A DNA stretch of 64,000 nucleotides from Croceitalea sp947503285 (GCF_036985505.1 NZ_BTGQ01000007.1:134792-198791); one strand, 5' to 3'. Positions 1-10,306 are shown, numbered from the stretch's first letter. Notes: generated by a model from the letters alone, not told the origin. Program-made: numbers and translations.

Positions 1-939
1 AGGTGTCCAATACACATCATACTCTTTCATAAGATGCATGAATTCAGTAGCTTTTTCAAAATTAAAATCCTTCACCATTGATTTTTTTGATTTTTGAAAA
101 AACTGTTTCCAGTCTTTAGATACTCTAAGGCTATCTGCTTTAGGAAAAGCTTCATACATAAAAACACGACCATGTTCAAAACTGCGCTGTCCCAACTTTA
201 TAGATTCTTCTAGACTTACAAAAACAGGTTTGTGTCCAGCTAAGTGTAATCCATGTTTTGGTGCCTGAGTTGCAAGTCTCTTATAAGCTCTAGGTGAAAT
301 CTGCTGATATACTTTTATAAAATCGACATTCTTATTTTTATAAAAGTTTAAAACTGAGTCTACATCTTCATTTTTTTGAAGTTTAAAATATTTTGGGTAG
401 TTGTCTGGTACAGAAAAAGAACCATCCATTTGATAACTACTTTGTAATATATATTTTGGTGCTACTCGTAAATTATTATTAATGTCTTCATTCCATTGTA
501 AACGTTCTTCACTTCCTACCCAATAACTATCTTTTTTATTTAGTTGCCCAGACATATCTCGTACTCCTGTAATACCGTTAGCAATGTACAATGGGTGATG
601 AAGCCATTCAGACTGCTGATTAGAATGCGTATGCATATCCCATAACCCAGGAATTATGTATTTTCCTTTTCCCTCAATTACTAAATCTGTTTTTTGTATT
701 TGGTATTTTAAAGTGTCAATAGATATAATGATATTATCTTTTATTAAAATAGTTCTATTAGACCTTACTTTACCTGATTTAACATCAATTATGTTTATAG
801 ATTTAATCAAGGTGCTAGGATACTTTTTTGGGGTCTTAAAATTTGGCAAAGGCCATAAAATAGCTACTCCAAAAATTAGAATAAGTAGTAAAATGAATAC
901 AAATAGTACTTTAATTGATTTAATGATTTTTTTCTTCAT
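1..939 (-). CDS. Amidohydrolase family protein (3' end outside window)
   Basis: Open from an ATG at 939 to the left edge, giving 313 codons without a stop; the C-terminus is missing. Residues about 8-28 are a hydrophobic signal or membrane anchor. A short beta-sandwich region leads into the metal-binding motif GLWDMHTH (His103 and His105), typical of imidazolonepropionase-like amidohydrolases. Further GHKP and SFEH motifs supply likely additional metal-site histidines. Family members are metal-dependent hydrolases of amide or ester bonds, and this one is probably exported and anchored outside the cytoplasm. The substrate cannot be told. It is divergent from the regulator that starts at 1053. 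Confidence 0.8.
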   Translation of the reverse strand, partial: MKKKIIKSIKVLFVFILLLILIFGVAILWPLPNFKTPKKYPSTLIKSINIIDVKSGKVRSNRTILIKDNIIISIDTLKYQIQKTDLVIEGKGKYIIPGLWDMHTHSNQQSEWLHHPLYIANGITGVRDMSGQLNKKDSYWVGSEERLQWNEDINNNLRVAPKYILQSSYQMDGSFSVPDNYPKYFKLQKNEDVDSVLNFYKNKNVDFIKVYQQISPRAYKRLATQAPKHGLHLAGHKPVFVSLEESIKLGQRSFEHGRVFMYEAFPKADSLRVSKDWKQFFQKSKKSMVKDFNFEKATEFMHLMKEYDVYWTP

Positions 940-1052
940 TAATAGGATTTATTATAAAATAGTAACAAAGGCTAAAACGAATCGTCTCATTTTAAAGAAC
1001 CTTTAAAAATTTGTATTAATAAAATAATATCTGTCCTTATGGCGATATATAT

Positions 1053-2117
1053 ATGAATACCTATGCTAGTATGCGTTTTATAGATATTTTTCTTCTTCTT
1101 ATTAGTAGCGCTGGGCTTCTGCACGGAATTACATTTGCTATTTATCTTACTTTTTTCAAGAAGAAAAAATCAACTACTAATTATCTTCTATCCTTAATTT
1201 TGCTCATTATGGCTTTTAGAATTGGCAAATCTGTTATGCTTAATTTTGGGGATAATTTAGAGCCTTTATTTATCTTTTCTGGTTTGACCTTACTTTTATT
1301 AATTGGACCATTATTAAGATGGTATGCCAAGGGAATGACAACAACTGACTTTAAATTTTCATCTTATTCTTTTATTGAAATTATTCCATTCATAACCATT
1401 TTTGTTATTAGTTTTTTTGTTCCTGAAAACGTATTCGAAACTAATCAGCAAAACGTTATAATACTATTCAGCAGTATTTTAATCTTTTGTTATTTACATC
1501 TCATAACTTATATTTTTATTGTAAGTATTTCTACAAAAAAATTAAAGAAAAAAAATCTAAATCAAACAAAGTCCCAAAGAACAATATTTGAGTGGCTGCG
1601 TTTATTAATTATTGGTTTCATCATCATATGGATTTCATATGTTTCAAACATTGTAGACAATTCAATTCCCTATATTATTGGCCCTATTCTTTATTCTTTT
1701 GTCATTTATTTTTTAAGCTTTAAAGCTTACCAACTTAAAATAATTGACATAGACGGAAATGTATTTAAAACAAATAATGGCAGCCAATTATTTAGTAAAA
1801 TATCCTCGCTAATTATTGATGAAAAATTATATTTAGATTCTACCTTTTCGCTTGCTTCCTTGAGTAAATTAATAGGTGAAAGCACTCAAAAATCTTCACA
1901 AATTATTAATGAATATGCCAAACAAAATTTCAATGATTTTATCAATTATCATCGCATAGAAGAAGCAAAAAAACTTTTAGTAAATCAAAGTAATGAAAAA
2001 TACACTATATCATCTATTGCTTTCGATTCGGGCTTTAGTAGTTTATCCTCATTTAATAGTGCTTTCAAAAAATTTCAGGGAACAACGCCGTCTTTATATC
2101 GAAAAAAAGGTGTTTAA
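1053..2117 (+). CDS. AraC-family regulator with membrane-embedded N-terminal sensor
   Basis: 354 residues. The first ~225 residues hold about seven hydrophobic helices; the last ~100 carry the double helix-turn-helix AraC domain, including FNDFINYHRIEEAKKLL and the second helix region IASIAFDSGFSSLSSFN-like segment followed by FKKFQGTTPSLYRK. This membrane-sensor plus AraC architecture is common in Flavobacteriia. It probably senses an envelope signal and regulates neighbours; both neighbours (amidohydrolase and PfpI-like protein) are transcribed from the other strand. A second possible ATG lies 18 nt downstream of the chosen start. Confidence 0.85.
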   Translation: MNTYASMRFIDIFLLLISSAGLLHGITFAIYLTFFKKKKSTTNYLLSLILLIMAFRIGKSVMLNFGDNLEPLFIFSGLTLLLLIGPLLRWYAKGMTTTDFKFSSYSFIEIIPFITIFVISFFVPENVFETNQQNVIILFSSILIFCYLHLITYIFIVSISTKKLKKKNLNQTKSQRTIFEWLRLLIIGFIIIWISYVSNIVDNSIPYIIGPILYSFVIYFLSFKAYQLKIIDIDGNVFKTNNGSQLFSKISSLIIDEKLYLDSTFSLASLSKLIGESTQKSSQIINEYAKQNFNDFINYHRIEEAKKLLVNQSNEKYTISSIAFDSGFSSLSSFNSAFKKFQGTTPSLYRKKGV

Positions 2118-2173
2118 TTTTTTGAAAATAGTAGTACAATATTCATTTACCAAGCATCAACTCATTTTGATTT

Positions 2174-3283
2174 TTATTGGTCTCTATCTACTTTAGATTC
2201 ACAATCTTTAGCAAAAGATACCAAACCACTAAGATTATAGAAGTCACCCATATTACCTTGCATAGCTGCCATAATACTGTGCTTTGCTATTAATAATCTA
2301 TTTAAAGGTTTTTTCTCTTTTAGCAGAATAGATGTTATCATATCCTTGGCCTTAGATTTACCAAACGATTTATAGGTTGATAAGACTTTTACGGCATTTT
2401 CTTCATCGGTTACTACTCTTGGTTTTGGTTGATACCCCATTTGCTTAACCATTCCCTCAGCAACGCCCCAAGTTGACCATGGATTTTGTCCTGTTATTAT
2501 ATTATCATCAAAACTAATTTTTTCTAGATATATATCACCTTCATTAAATTTGGCTCCACTTTCAATTATTTTATCTTGTAATAGAAATGGAAATATGGAT
2601 GCTGCATCCGAAATTAGCAACAACTCTTCTTTGTTGGTGAATGCACTTATCTTTTTATTTTCTAAGAGATGTCGACCATTGTCTAAAGTTACATTTACGA
2701 GAGCAGAAGGTCCATGGCAGACTGCGCCTATAACCTTATTAGCTTCATAATGTTTTTTGACGATAGATTGAATGTTTTCGTTATTCGGAAAATCATACAT
2801 TGTACCTTTACCACCTGCAAAATATATGGCAATGTAATTTTCAGGTTCTACTTCATTTATTAGAAGGGTATTGGCTGCCTTATATTGCGCAATTGAATCA
2901 TTTAAAAAAGCATAATCATAAGACCCCATATCTTCATCATCAATAACTACTGGTGATTTTCCGCCTTTGGGGCTTGCAATATCAACTTCGAAGCCATTAG
3001 CTTCAAACACATAATAGGCCCGCGCTAATTCTGTTAATTCATATCCTGTAGTTTTTCCACTAGTACCCATAGTGGCCGTACTCGTTACTACAACCAAAAT
3101 CTTTCCTCTTTTGGGTATTCTATTTTGAGACAAGTAAGGCAAATCACCTTTATTTATAGTTTCTAAAGAAAAATCTTTAGGTGGTATTAAGCTTTTAAAC
3201 CAAAATCCGAAAGAAACAACCCCAATAATTAAAAGAAGAATGAAAATTGATATCCGTTTGACCCATTTATATTTTCTAAACAT
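2174..3283 (-). CDS. Membrane-anchored DJ-1/PfpI (Hsp31-like) family protein
   Basis: 369 residues. One N-terminal transmembrane helix (about residues 10-29) is followed by a class I glutamine-amidotransferase-like fold. AVCHGPSALVNV places the nucleophilic Cys189 at the elbow, next to His190; Glu82 in TTGYELTEL is the likely partner acid. Hsp31-like members act as glyoxalase III, deglycase or chaperone-like proteins; which one applies here cannot be told. The C-terminal ~90 residues after the core are less familiar. It converges with the AraC regulator, whose stop codon is 57 nt away. Confidence 0.75.
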   Translation of the reverse strand: MFRKYKWVKRISIFILLLIIGVVSFGFWFKSLIPPKDFSLETINKGDLPYLSQNRIPKRGKILVVVTSTATMGTSGKTTGYELTELARAYYVFEANGFEVDIASPKGGKSPVVIDDEDMGSYDYAFLNDSIAQYKAANTLLINEVEPENYIAIYFAGGKGTMYDFPNNENIQSIVKKHYEANKVIGAVCHGPSALVNVTLDNGRHLLENKKISAFTNKEELLLISDAASIFPFLLQDKIIESGAKFNEGDIYLEKISFDDNIITGQNPWSTWGVAEGMVKQMGYQPKPRVVTDEENAVKVLSTYKSFGKSKAKDMITSILLKEKKPLNRLLIAKHSIMAAMQGNMGDFYNLSGLVSFAKDCESKVDRDQ

Positions 3284-3469
3284 AATTTTAAATAATTTTA
3301 AATTCCGGTCAAAAAAAAGGTTTAAAGCCCATACAAACTGTCGAAATGATAATTCCGTCAGACAATTTTATCAAATAGGAAGATACTTTTATCTGACTTA
3401 AAAGACTGATTATTTTAAGTATTTAATAATAAGAATACATAAACTAAACGTTCCTGAAGTTATACCTAA

Positions 3470-3676
3470 TTAGGAAGAAATAATTCTTAGAGGTAAGCTT
3501 TGAAGAATTTCTGGTTTCTTGTTTATTAAAATTCCACTACATTCTTTAGCATTATTTAAGTGAAGACTGTCAAATAATTTTACAACTAAAGACAATCCAT
3601 AATTAGAAAACAATCTACCAATATTTCCTAGTTCTTGAATTATAAAAAAAGAAGTAATTTCAGTAGAATATAACAT
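3470..3676 (-). CDS. Small hypothetical protein (doubtful)
   Basis: A 68-codon reading frame with ATG start in the 420-nt gap between the PfpI-like gene and the ABC permease/peptidase. The product, rich in Leu, Ile and Ser, has no motif I recognise. It could be a real small gene, the remnant of a decayed one, or chance. I see no further gene in 3284-3704. Confidence 0.2.
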   Translation of the reverse strand: MLYSTEITSFFIIQELGNIGRLFSNYGLSLVVKLFDSLHLNNAKECSGILINKKPEILQSLPLRIISS

Positions 3677-3704
3677 TGAGGAAAAAAATACTCATAATTA
3701 AGCT

Positions 3705-6700
3705 TCATTTTTCCAAACTCCTTAAATTATCGGAATAAATACGATCTGTGCGTGTTAAAAACGGATCAACAGAAATCACATCTGGCAAAACATCTACTTG
3801 GATTCTAAGTATTGTAGAGCTATCCTTTAAATTATGCTGCTCTAAATAGATTGGAGTATCGTTTTTGCCTAAACCTTTTGGATGTTTTTTGAACAAACCT
3901 ATTTGAATAGGTTCGTTAATTGCAATCTCTTTTTCTTCACCATCAGCCAAAGTTTTATAACGCTTTGCTTTTACTTCCATGATAATTTCAAAAGTTCCAT
4001 TGTCTAGTTCTTCATAAGAGGATGAGGTAATAGATAAGTCATAACGAACTATTTGTTTCATCCAATCATCAATCAAAGAATGATGTTTTTCTGGAGTGAT
4101 TTTATATAATTCATTTAAAAACTCCAAAGTATGTACTTCAAATTCTTGACTTTGTTTATATCTCTGTGAAAGTGTTCTCAATACCTGATTCAATTTATCT
4201 TCTCCTATAAGATCACGTATGGACAACATGACGAGTCCACTTTTTCCATAATTTAGATACCCTTGACCGGCTGTAAGATAGAGTGGAGACTCTTTTTTTA
4301 CGGCATAAGAACGGCCCTCAAAATATCGATCATTAGATGCTTGATTCAGTTGCCAAAGTGCTCCTTTTCCGTACATCTTTTCAAGAACAACCCCTTCTGT
4401 ATATTTGGCAAAACCCTCAATTAAAAATCCACTTCCAGCTAAATTTTTAGCCTTTAGAATCATACCCCACCATTGATGAGAAACTTCATGTACAGTGCGT
4501 TTAGAAACAAGATCGAAAGTCCCAGTATTTCTGATATCGATTAGGTATAAATTATCTTCTACCATACCGATAAGTCCAGGGTGCGCTGCCCCTCCAAAAT
4601 TATGGAAGGACGGTATTTCTGCCATGCGTAAGTAATCAAAAGGGTAATTCCCGAAATTTGTCACAGAATATTTCAATGTGGCTTTCACACTATTGTCAAT
4701 TGTATTGTGGTTCATATCATGATTTGGATGGTAATAGTGTTCTATTGAAATATCTTTAAAGGCACTTTTTCTTAATTCATACTTACCAGAAATATACGCT
4801 AGGGAAGGAATGTTTTTAGAAGGAAATTTATAGTGATAATAATGCCTGTCATTTTCTTCCCAATCCTTGATTAGATTTCCGGCAGCTAAAGCTATTTGAT
4901 CATTGTCTGTAGATACAATCGTTTCATAAGTAACACTCCCAAGACGTGCTTCTTTGGAAAAAAGATGTGAATCTCCTTCTAGTTCGATCTCTTGTTTGGG
5001 AAGCCCTCTTTTTTGACGTTCATAAGCATTGGACAATTCCATGGAATGACGATATCCTAAAGCAGGCTCAAATACATCATGTCGGATATAGCTACCATTT
5101 TTTACAATGGTTTTATCCACTTTAAATGGACTGGATTGCTTTGTGAGGTTATAGCGCAATCCAGTTGTTTCGTTTGGAAGAATAGGCTGAGTAAATTTAA
5201 ATAGGTAGGTGCCAAAAACGGTATCTCTAAAGATTATTTCTGCGTTTTCCAGTGTAATTTCAGAAAGTGATTTTCGCTCAGTGATAAATAGGTGCGTTAT
5301 TGGAACTTCGTTTTTGTTGATCAAAACGTAATCTGCACTTACGCTATATTTTCGTTCGTTAGGATAGATATCTACTTCTGTTTTCATATCTAAATAATGA
5401 AGTCTAGGAATACTGTCATATACTTTGTATTTTCGTTCATATGCCTCAGCATAATTCATTCTTTCATCTGAGTTTAGATACCTGTTTTCAATATTTACCT
5501 CATTAAATAACACAATTCCTGAACCAAGGAAAAAGATAAACGAAACGAACATTCCTCCAATCTCCCGTTGTTTCCATTTTTTAAATCGAAAACTCTCTAG
5601 AAAATTACTAGTCCTTAATGTGCCTCGTTTCCATAACTTAAAAGACAAAATAGATAGAATTATTCCGAAGGAGGTCCAATACAATGTATATGTGTGAAAA
5701 GCAGAGGTTTGTATAGAATACCCTGTCATGTTGGAATACATAGGGATTGGCATATCGCCTAGACGCAGCATTGGGTGTTCTATCCCAATATAGAATGACA
5801 GTGAAGAACCTAGAAATAAGAGTACAAAACCAGTGATTCCCATTCCTAAAAACTTATTATTTACAACACTCTGAACAAACACGGCAAGCATACAATATAC
5901 CAGCATAGAAGCTCCATAATAGTAAAAGATAGAGACGTATTGTTCAAAATCTAGATGGGAAGACCCTTTTGCTAGCTGAAACCCAATGCAAACAATGATT
6001 ACTGAGGCAATAAGGAGCATCGGCACCAATACTAGTGTAAGTAATTTTGATAAGAAAAACACCCAGTTGACTGTAGGGGTTGAGTATAAAATACTATCCA
6101 TTTTTCTATCTCTAGCTCTCCAAATAAGTTCTCCACTGTAAAAAACGATCAGAATAAGGCTTAAAATTGGCACTAATTCCATGACTATTTCTATCAGTAC
6201 GTTTGTTAATGGGTACAAGCTATCACCATAAATACCCCCTTCAGATATTCTTGCATAGACTTCATAAATAGAAGTTACTATGAGTGTCAGAATAATCACT
6301 AAAAATGGGAGACTCTTGAAAACACTCCTCATATCCATCTCACATAATGACCAAAAAGCTTTCCATTGTCCTTTGGTATTGATTTGACTAACAACCTTGA
6401 AATACGGGGTAATTTCTAAGGGTTCGGTAGTGATTTTTTGTTTTCCAATCGTTTTTTTAGACGTCTTTCTAAAAGAAAATAAACGGTACGTAATAGCGAG
6501 AACGATACATGATAGTCCTATCCACAGTATTCTGTTCCATAAATAAAATCCTGAAAATGAAAATGTCAAATGGTTTTTGTCATAAGGTGTCCAAAATTGC
6601 GTGTGTTCGAAAAATGTTGCCCCTGAAAATGGGTCGGTCATAGCTGCCATGGCCATTGCTTCGGGTGAAGCAGAGACGGATGATGCAAGGATTGGTGAAT

Positions 6701-7274
6701 TGGAATAAAACGCGATAAGAAAGTACAGCATATAGATGAGCACAGCACTTGCATAAGTGGCGAGATTACTCTTTGATAGTATGCTAACAGAAAAAATAAG
6801 CGTTGAGCAGATAAAAAGATTAGGGATAATAATAACGGTAAGGGGCCATATATATGATTGCAAATGAAACGGTGCTATACGAGTAGAATCTAAACCTGAA
6901 ATAGACAATCCAGTAAAAAAACCCGGAAGGAAAAGGCTAAAGCCCAAAATGCTAAAAATGAAAACACCAATAAACCGACTCCAAAAAAAATGCTTTTTCT
7001 TGACCGACGTACTAAAAATAAGCGCTTCCATTTGATGTTTTTTGTCTCTAATGACACCGCTAATGGCAAAGAACATAACAATGAAAACTGAACCTAATGA
7101 AAAAATAGTCGCGTAATTAGTGATCTGATAAGCCGAGTTGAAATTTACTTGAGCAGGTGCTTGACCTCTACCTCCAATAAAAAAACCGAAGAAGAAAAAG
7201 AGTAAAGCAAAAATGAGCAGTGCGCGTTGCCTTGATTGATATAAAACTTCAAAGCGTACTAAATTTAATAACAT
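3705..7274 (-). CDS. ABC transporter permease fused to M1-family aminopeptidase domain
   Basis: 1189 residues. The N-terminal ~600 residues contain two ABC-2-type permease blocks with about twelve hydrophobic helices. After a further helix near residue 580 comes a periplasmic gluzincin domain with HEVSHQWWG at about residue 928, the HExxH zinc motif of the M1 family, followed by a downstream Glu in FAKYTEGV. Known Bacteroidota proteins share this fusion. It lies 1 nt downstream of the ATPase gene at 7276, so the pair forms one transporter operon. The exported or processed substrate is unknown; membrane-bound peptidase activity on a peptide is the likely role. Confidence 0.9.
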   Translation of the reverse strand: MLLNLVRFEVLYQSRQRALLIFALLFFFFGFFIGGRGQAPAQVNFNSAYQITNYATIFSLGSVFIVMFFAISGVIRDKKHQMEALIFSTSVKKKHFFWSRFIGVFIFSILGFSLFLPGFFTGLSISGLDSTRIAPFHLQSYIWPLTVIIIPNLFICSTLIFSVSILSKSNLATYASAVLIYMLYFLIAFYSNSPILASSVSASPEAMAMAAMTDPFSGATFFEHTQFWTPYDKNHLTFSFSGFYLWNRILWIGLSCIVLAITYRLFSFRKTSKKTIGKQKITTEPLEITPYFKVVSQINTKGQWKAFWSLCEMDMRSVFKSLPFLVIILTLIVTSIYEVYARISEGGIYGDSLYPLTNVLIEIVMELVPILSLILIVFYSGELIWRARDRKMDSILYSTPTVNWVFFLSKLLTLVLVPMLLIASVIIVCIGFQLAKGSSHLDFEQYVSIFYYYGASMLVYCMLAVFVQSVVNNKFLGMGITGFVLLFLGSSLSFYIGIEHPMLRLGDMPIPMYSNMTGYSIQTSAFHTYTLYWTSFGIILSILSFKLWKRGTLRTSNFLESFRFKKWKQREIGGMFVSFIFFLGSGIVLFNEVNIENRYLNSDERMNYAEAYERKYKVYDSIPRLHYLDMKTEVDIYPNERKYSVSADYVLINKNEVPITHLFITERKSLSEITLENAEIIFRDTVFGTYLFKFTQPILPNETTGLRYNLTKQSSPFKVDKTIVKNGSYIRHDVFEPALGYRHSMELSNAYERQKRGLPKQEIELEGDSHLFSKEARLGSVTYETIVSTDNDQIALAAGNLIKDWEENDRHYYHYKFPSKNIPSLAYISGKYELRKSAFKDISIEHYYHPNHDMNHNTIDNSVKATLKYSVTNFGNYPFDYLRMAEIPSFHNFGGAAHPGLIGMVEDNLYLIDIRNTGTFDLVSKRTVHEVSHQWWGMILKAKNLAGSGFLIEGFAKYTEGVVLEKMYGKGALWQLNQASNDRYFEGRSYAVKKESPLYLTAGQGYLNYGKSGLVMLSIRDLIGEDKLNQVLRTLSQRYKQSQEFEVHTLEFLNELYKITPEKHHSLIDDWMKQIVRYDLSITSSSYEELDNGTFEIIMEVKAKRYKTLADGEEKEIAINEPIQIGLFKKHPKGLGKNDTPIYLEQHNLKDSSTILRIQVDVLPDVISVDPFLTRTDRIYSDNLRSLEK

Positions 7275-7275
7275 C

Positions 7276-8166
7276 CTAGTCGTTTTTTAATGATTGATTT
7301 AAAAACATTTGCGCGAAGTAATAATCTTCTAACCCTACGGTAACCAACTTGAATTTTGAGGTAGGCTGCTTATCAGAAAGCACCCTTATTTGCGTCTCTC
7401 CAGCAATGAGTCTAGTAGAAATGACCTGATAATTCTCTTTGTATTCCTCTAACTGATCTTTTGGAATAATCTTACTCCATACTTTACCAGAAATACCTTC
7501 TACCAAAGCTGAAGGACTCCCTTTTGAAATAATCTTCCCTTGAGCCAGAATCGCAATTTGTGTGCATAATTCCTGTATATCCTCCACAATATGGGTTGAT
7601 AGAATAACAATTATATTTTGTCCAATTTCACTTAATAGGTTCAAAAAGCGGTGTCGTTCTTCTGGATCCAGTCCAGCTGTGGGTTCATCTACAATGATGA
7701 GCTGTGGATTCCCTAATAAAGCTTGTGCAATACCAAATCGCTGTTTCATACCGCCAGAAAAAGTATGAACTGATTTTTTTCGATGCTGATACAAGTTGGT
7801 CTGTTGTAAAAGTGCTGAAACCTGATCTTGACGTTCTTTTCTGTTGAGAATGCCTTTTAAAACAGCAAAATGGTCTAGAAGTTTTTGAGCGGATATTTTA
7901 GGGTACACATCAAATTCTTGTGGTAAATACCCCAAGCCTTGACGCATAATCTGTGGTGTTTCAATAATGTCAATATTATTGAATTCAATAAATCCTGAAG
8001 AAGGTTTTTGAAGGGCTGCAATGGTTCGCATCAAGCTAGATTTTCCGGCACCATTAGCTCCTAGTAATCCAAACATTCCATTAGAGATATTTAAATTAAT
8101 TGAATCTAATGCTTTTACGCCATTGGGATATCTTTTAGATACATTTTCAATTACAAGTGTATTCAT
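7276..8166 (-). CDS. ABC transporter ATP-binding protein
   Basis: 296 residues. Walker A is GANGAGKSS (about 36-44), the signature is FSGGMKQR, Walker B is LIIVDEPTAGLDPEE, and the H-loop His is in STHIVED. The last ~75 residues form the small C-terminal domain typical of ABC-2 exporters. It energises the permease/peptidase encoded immediately downstream. It is divergent from the LytS-type kinase at 8367, as often seen where a two-component system controls an exporter. Confidence 0.9.
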   Translation of the reverse strand: MNTLVIENVSKRYPNGVKALDSINLNISNGMFGLLGANGAGKSSLMRTIAALQKPSSGFIEFNNIDIIETPQIMRQGLGYLPQEFDVYPKISAQKLLDHFAVLKGILNRKERQDQVSALLQQTNLYQHRKKSVHTFSGGMKQRFGIAQALLGNPQLIIVDEPTAGLDPEERHRFLNLLSEIGQNIIVILSTHIVEDIQELCTQIAILAQGKIISKGSPSALVEGISGKVWSKIIPKDQLEEYKENYQVISTRLIAGETQIRVLSDKQPTSKFKLVTVGLEDYYFAQMFLNQSLKND

Positions 8167-8268
8167 CGATTTTTAATTTAAAGCGAATCTATTTTTGAAC
8201 TTAAACACTGGCTAATAAAAATGACCTTTGCAGCTTTTTTTGGAGTATAAAACAGGTAAAATACCACA

Positions 8269-8296
8269 AACCCTTTCTTGTATTAAAACAAGGGTT
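8269..8296. promoter_or_regulatory. Palindrome between divergent ABC and kinase genes
   Basis: AACCCTT and AAGGGTT form a 7-bp inverted repeat around a 14-nt centre, midway in the 200-nt divergent intergenic region (8167-8366). A binding site for the LytTR regulator or another factor is possible, but this rests on position and symmetry alone. Confidence 0.3.
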
Positions 8297-8366
8297 ATTG
8301 ATGGCAAATATGATGTTGTTTGTCAATTAGTTTGTATACAGACTTTTACCACCGTAGTTTTAACGT

Positions 8367-9482
8367 ATGAGTTCTGCTGTAAAAAAATATAAAACCTTCG
8401 GAATCGCTTTTGTTTTACTTGCTTTAGTTGTATTCTTTTTAGAATGGATGGGCTTCATAAAAATTCCTAAGGATGCCCCTCTGGAAACAGCAATTATCTT
8501 TGCTTTTTGGCTGTTGGTTGCCTCTTTTGCTTTATACCATTACAATTACTTAAAAAAGAATAAAGCAATCCTTGTAAAAGTACTGGTACTGTTCATTATT
8601 GCCTTTATAACTTTTGAAATAGAAAACCATTTTAACGTTCCAAATCACCCTTTGGTTATTTTTTTAATAGTTCTTTTTTGGCTGGGTGTGGTTTACACAT
8701 TATTTCCAAAGTTTTTTGCAAAATATAAGGTTCTAATTGTGCTAACTTATGGCTTGTTATTGTGTTATTTCTTATATATACGTTTTGATGAAAACTATCT
8801 CGACCTGCACCATCAGAAAGCTATTAATTTACTTGTGTTTCCTATTCCCATTTTATTTTTCATTTGGGCTTACGAGCAATGGAAATGGTTTAATACTCTA
8901 AAATCTGAAAAGGCCAAAGCAGAATTAGAATTATTGAAAACCCAAGTAAATCCCCATTTTCTTTTTAATACGCTAAACAACTTGTACGCACTCACAGTTA
9001 AACATTCAGAGAAAGCACCCGAAGTGGTTCTAAAACTATCTGATATGATGCGATATACCATTTATGAAGGTAAAAATGACCGTGTTCTTATTACTGAAGA
9101 AATAAGTTATCTAGAGAATTATATGGCACTACATAAAATAAGACATCACAAAAATGTAAGTCTTAAATTCAATCATAATGTTTTACCTAATGATGAGGTT
9201 GCCCCATTATTATTTATTATTCTGTTAGAGAATGCATTTAAACATGGTGTTGAAAAATTGACTAATGATGCTTTTATTGAGATGACACTTAATAGCACAA
9301 AAAAAGATATTCATTTTTCAATTACAAACAATTATGATTCTTCTGTAAAACAAAGTAATAAAGGAATTGGGTTGGAAAATCTAAAACGAAGGCTTTCTCT
9401 TACCTATCCAGATTTACACAAACTTACAATTAACAAAACTGCAACGACATATAATGTCGAATTAATAATTAGTAAAGTATGA
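8367..9482 (+). CDS. LytS-type sensor histidine kinase
   Basis: 371 residues. The N-terminal ~170 residues carry about six hydrophobic helices in hairpin pairs, followed by a short coiled coil and the His_kinase motif NPHFLFNTLNNLYAL with phospho-acceptor His197. The ATP-binding domain shows LLENAFKHGVE (N box) and GIGLENLKRRL (G box). Its TGA overlaps the ATG of the response regulator by 4 nt, so the two are translationally coupled. The sensed signal is unknown. The divergent ABC/peptidase operon is a plausible target. Confidence 0.9.
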   Translation: MSSAVKKYKTFGIAFVLLALVVFFLEWMGFIKIPKDAPLETAIIFAFWLLVASFALYHYNYLKKNKAILVKVLVLFIIAFITFEIENHFNVPNHPLVIFLIVLFWLGVVYTLFPKFFAKYKVLIVLTYGLLLCYFLYIRFDENYLDLHHQKAINLLVFPIPILFFIWAYEQWKWFNTLKSEKAKAELELLKTQVNPHFLFNTLNNLYALTVKHSEKAPEVVLKLSDMMRYTIYEGKNDRVLITEEISYLENYMALHKIRHHKNVSLKFNHNVLPNDEVAPLLFIILLENAFKHGVEKLTNDAFIEMTLNSTKKDIHFSITNNYDSSVKQSNKGIGLENLKRRLSLTYPDLHKLTINKTATTYNVELIISKV

Positions 9483-10183
9483 TAACATATATCATAATTG
9501 ATGACGAACCATTAGCTCACGAGCTCATCGAAGAATTTTGTGGCATGCTACCTCACCTTGAGCTTAAAAGGAACTGTTATAATGCTATGGAAGCCATGCA
9601 GTTTTTAAACAATGATTCAGTAGATCTAATATTCTTGGATTTGAATATGCCAAAACTTACTGGATTTGAATTTTTAAAAACACTAAGCAATCCACCTAAA
9701 GTTATTGTAACAACCGCTTACAAAGAATTTGCCTTAGAAGGTTATGAATTAAATATTTCAGATTACTTATTAAAACCTTTTAGTTTTGTGCGTTTTGTCA
9801 AAGCGATTAATAAAGCTATTGGTCCAGAACCGCAAAAGATTCATGTCAATAAAAAACCTAAAAATCATCTTCGTTTTTTCGTAAAGGGGGATAAAAAATA
9901 CCATCAAATTAAATCAGAGAACATTTTATATATTGAAGCGTACGGTAATTATACTAAGCTCTACTTTCAAGAAACGTTTATAATTAGTCACGAAGGTATA
10001 TCTTACTATGATGATCTTTTACCAGTTACTCATTTTCAAAGAGTGCACAAGTCATTTATTATTGCTTTAGATAAAATAGATCAGATAGAAGGAAATAATA
10101 TATTGATATCCAATAGAAAAGTACCAATCGGGAGAACCTATAAAAGTAACGTTAGCCTGTTATTGTCAAATAAAAAGACTTAA
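9479..10183 (+). CDS. LytTR-family response regulator
   Basis: 234 residues. The receiver domain has the acidic pair in IIDDEP and the phospho-acceptor Asp54 in LIFLDLNMP, with the conserved Lys in YLLKPFS near residue 100. The LytTR DNA-binding domain spans about 135-230 (ILYIEAYGNYTKLYF, FQRVHKSFIIALDKI). It is the cognate partner of the kinase that overlaps it. LytTR regulators usually bind direct repeats upstream of their targets. Confidence 0.92.
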   Translation: MITYIIIDDEPLAHELIEEFCGMLPHLELKRNCYNAMEAMQFLNNDSVDLIFLDLNMPKLTGFEFLKTLSNPPKVIVTTAYKEFALEGYELNISDYLLKPFSFVRFVKAINKAIGPEPQKIHVNKKPKNHLRFFVKGDKKYHQIKSENILYIEAYGNYTKLYFQETFIISHEGISYYDDLLPVTHFQRVHKSFIIALDKIDQIEGNNILISNRKVPIGRTYKSNVSLLLSNKKT

Positions 10184-10306
10184 CTAAATAAATATGTTGA
10201 TTACAAAATCCGAAAAAAGAATATTTGAGAAGCTTTATAAAAAATACTACGGATAATTATGTTAATTAAAAATGCCTTCATTGCTCTATATGTTATTACT
10301 CCAACA

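Noticed and set aside
656..1006. Plus-strand frame opposite the amidohydrolase
   Set aside because: It lies antisense to the clear amidohydrolase gene and shows no family pattern.
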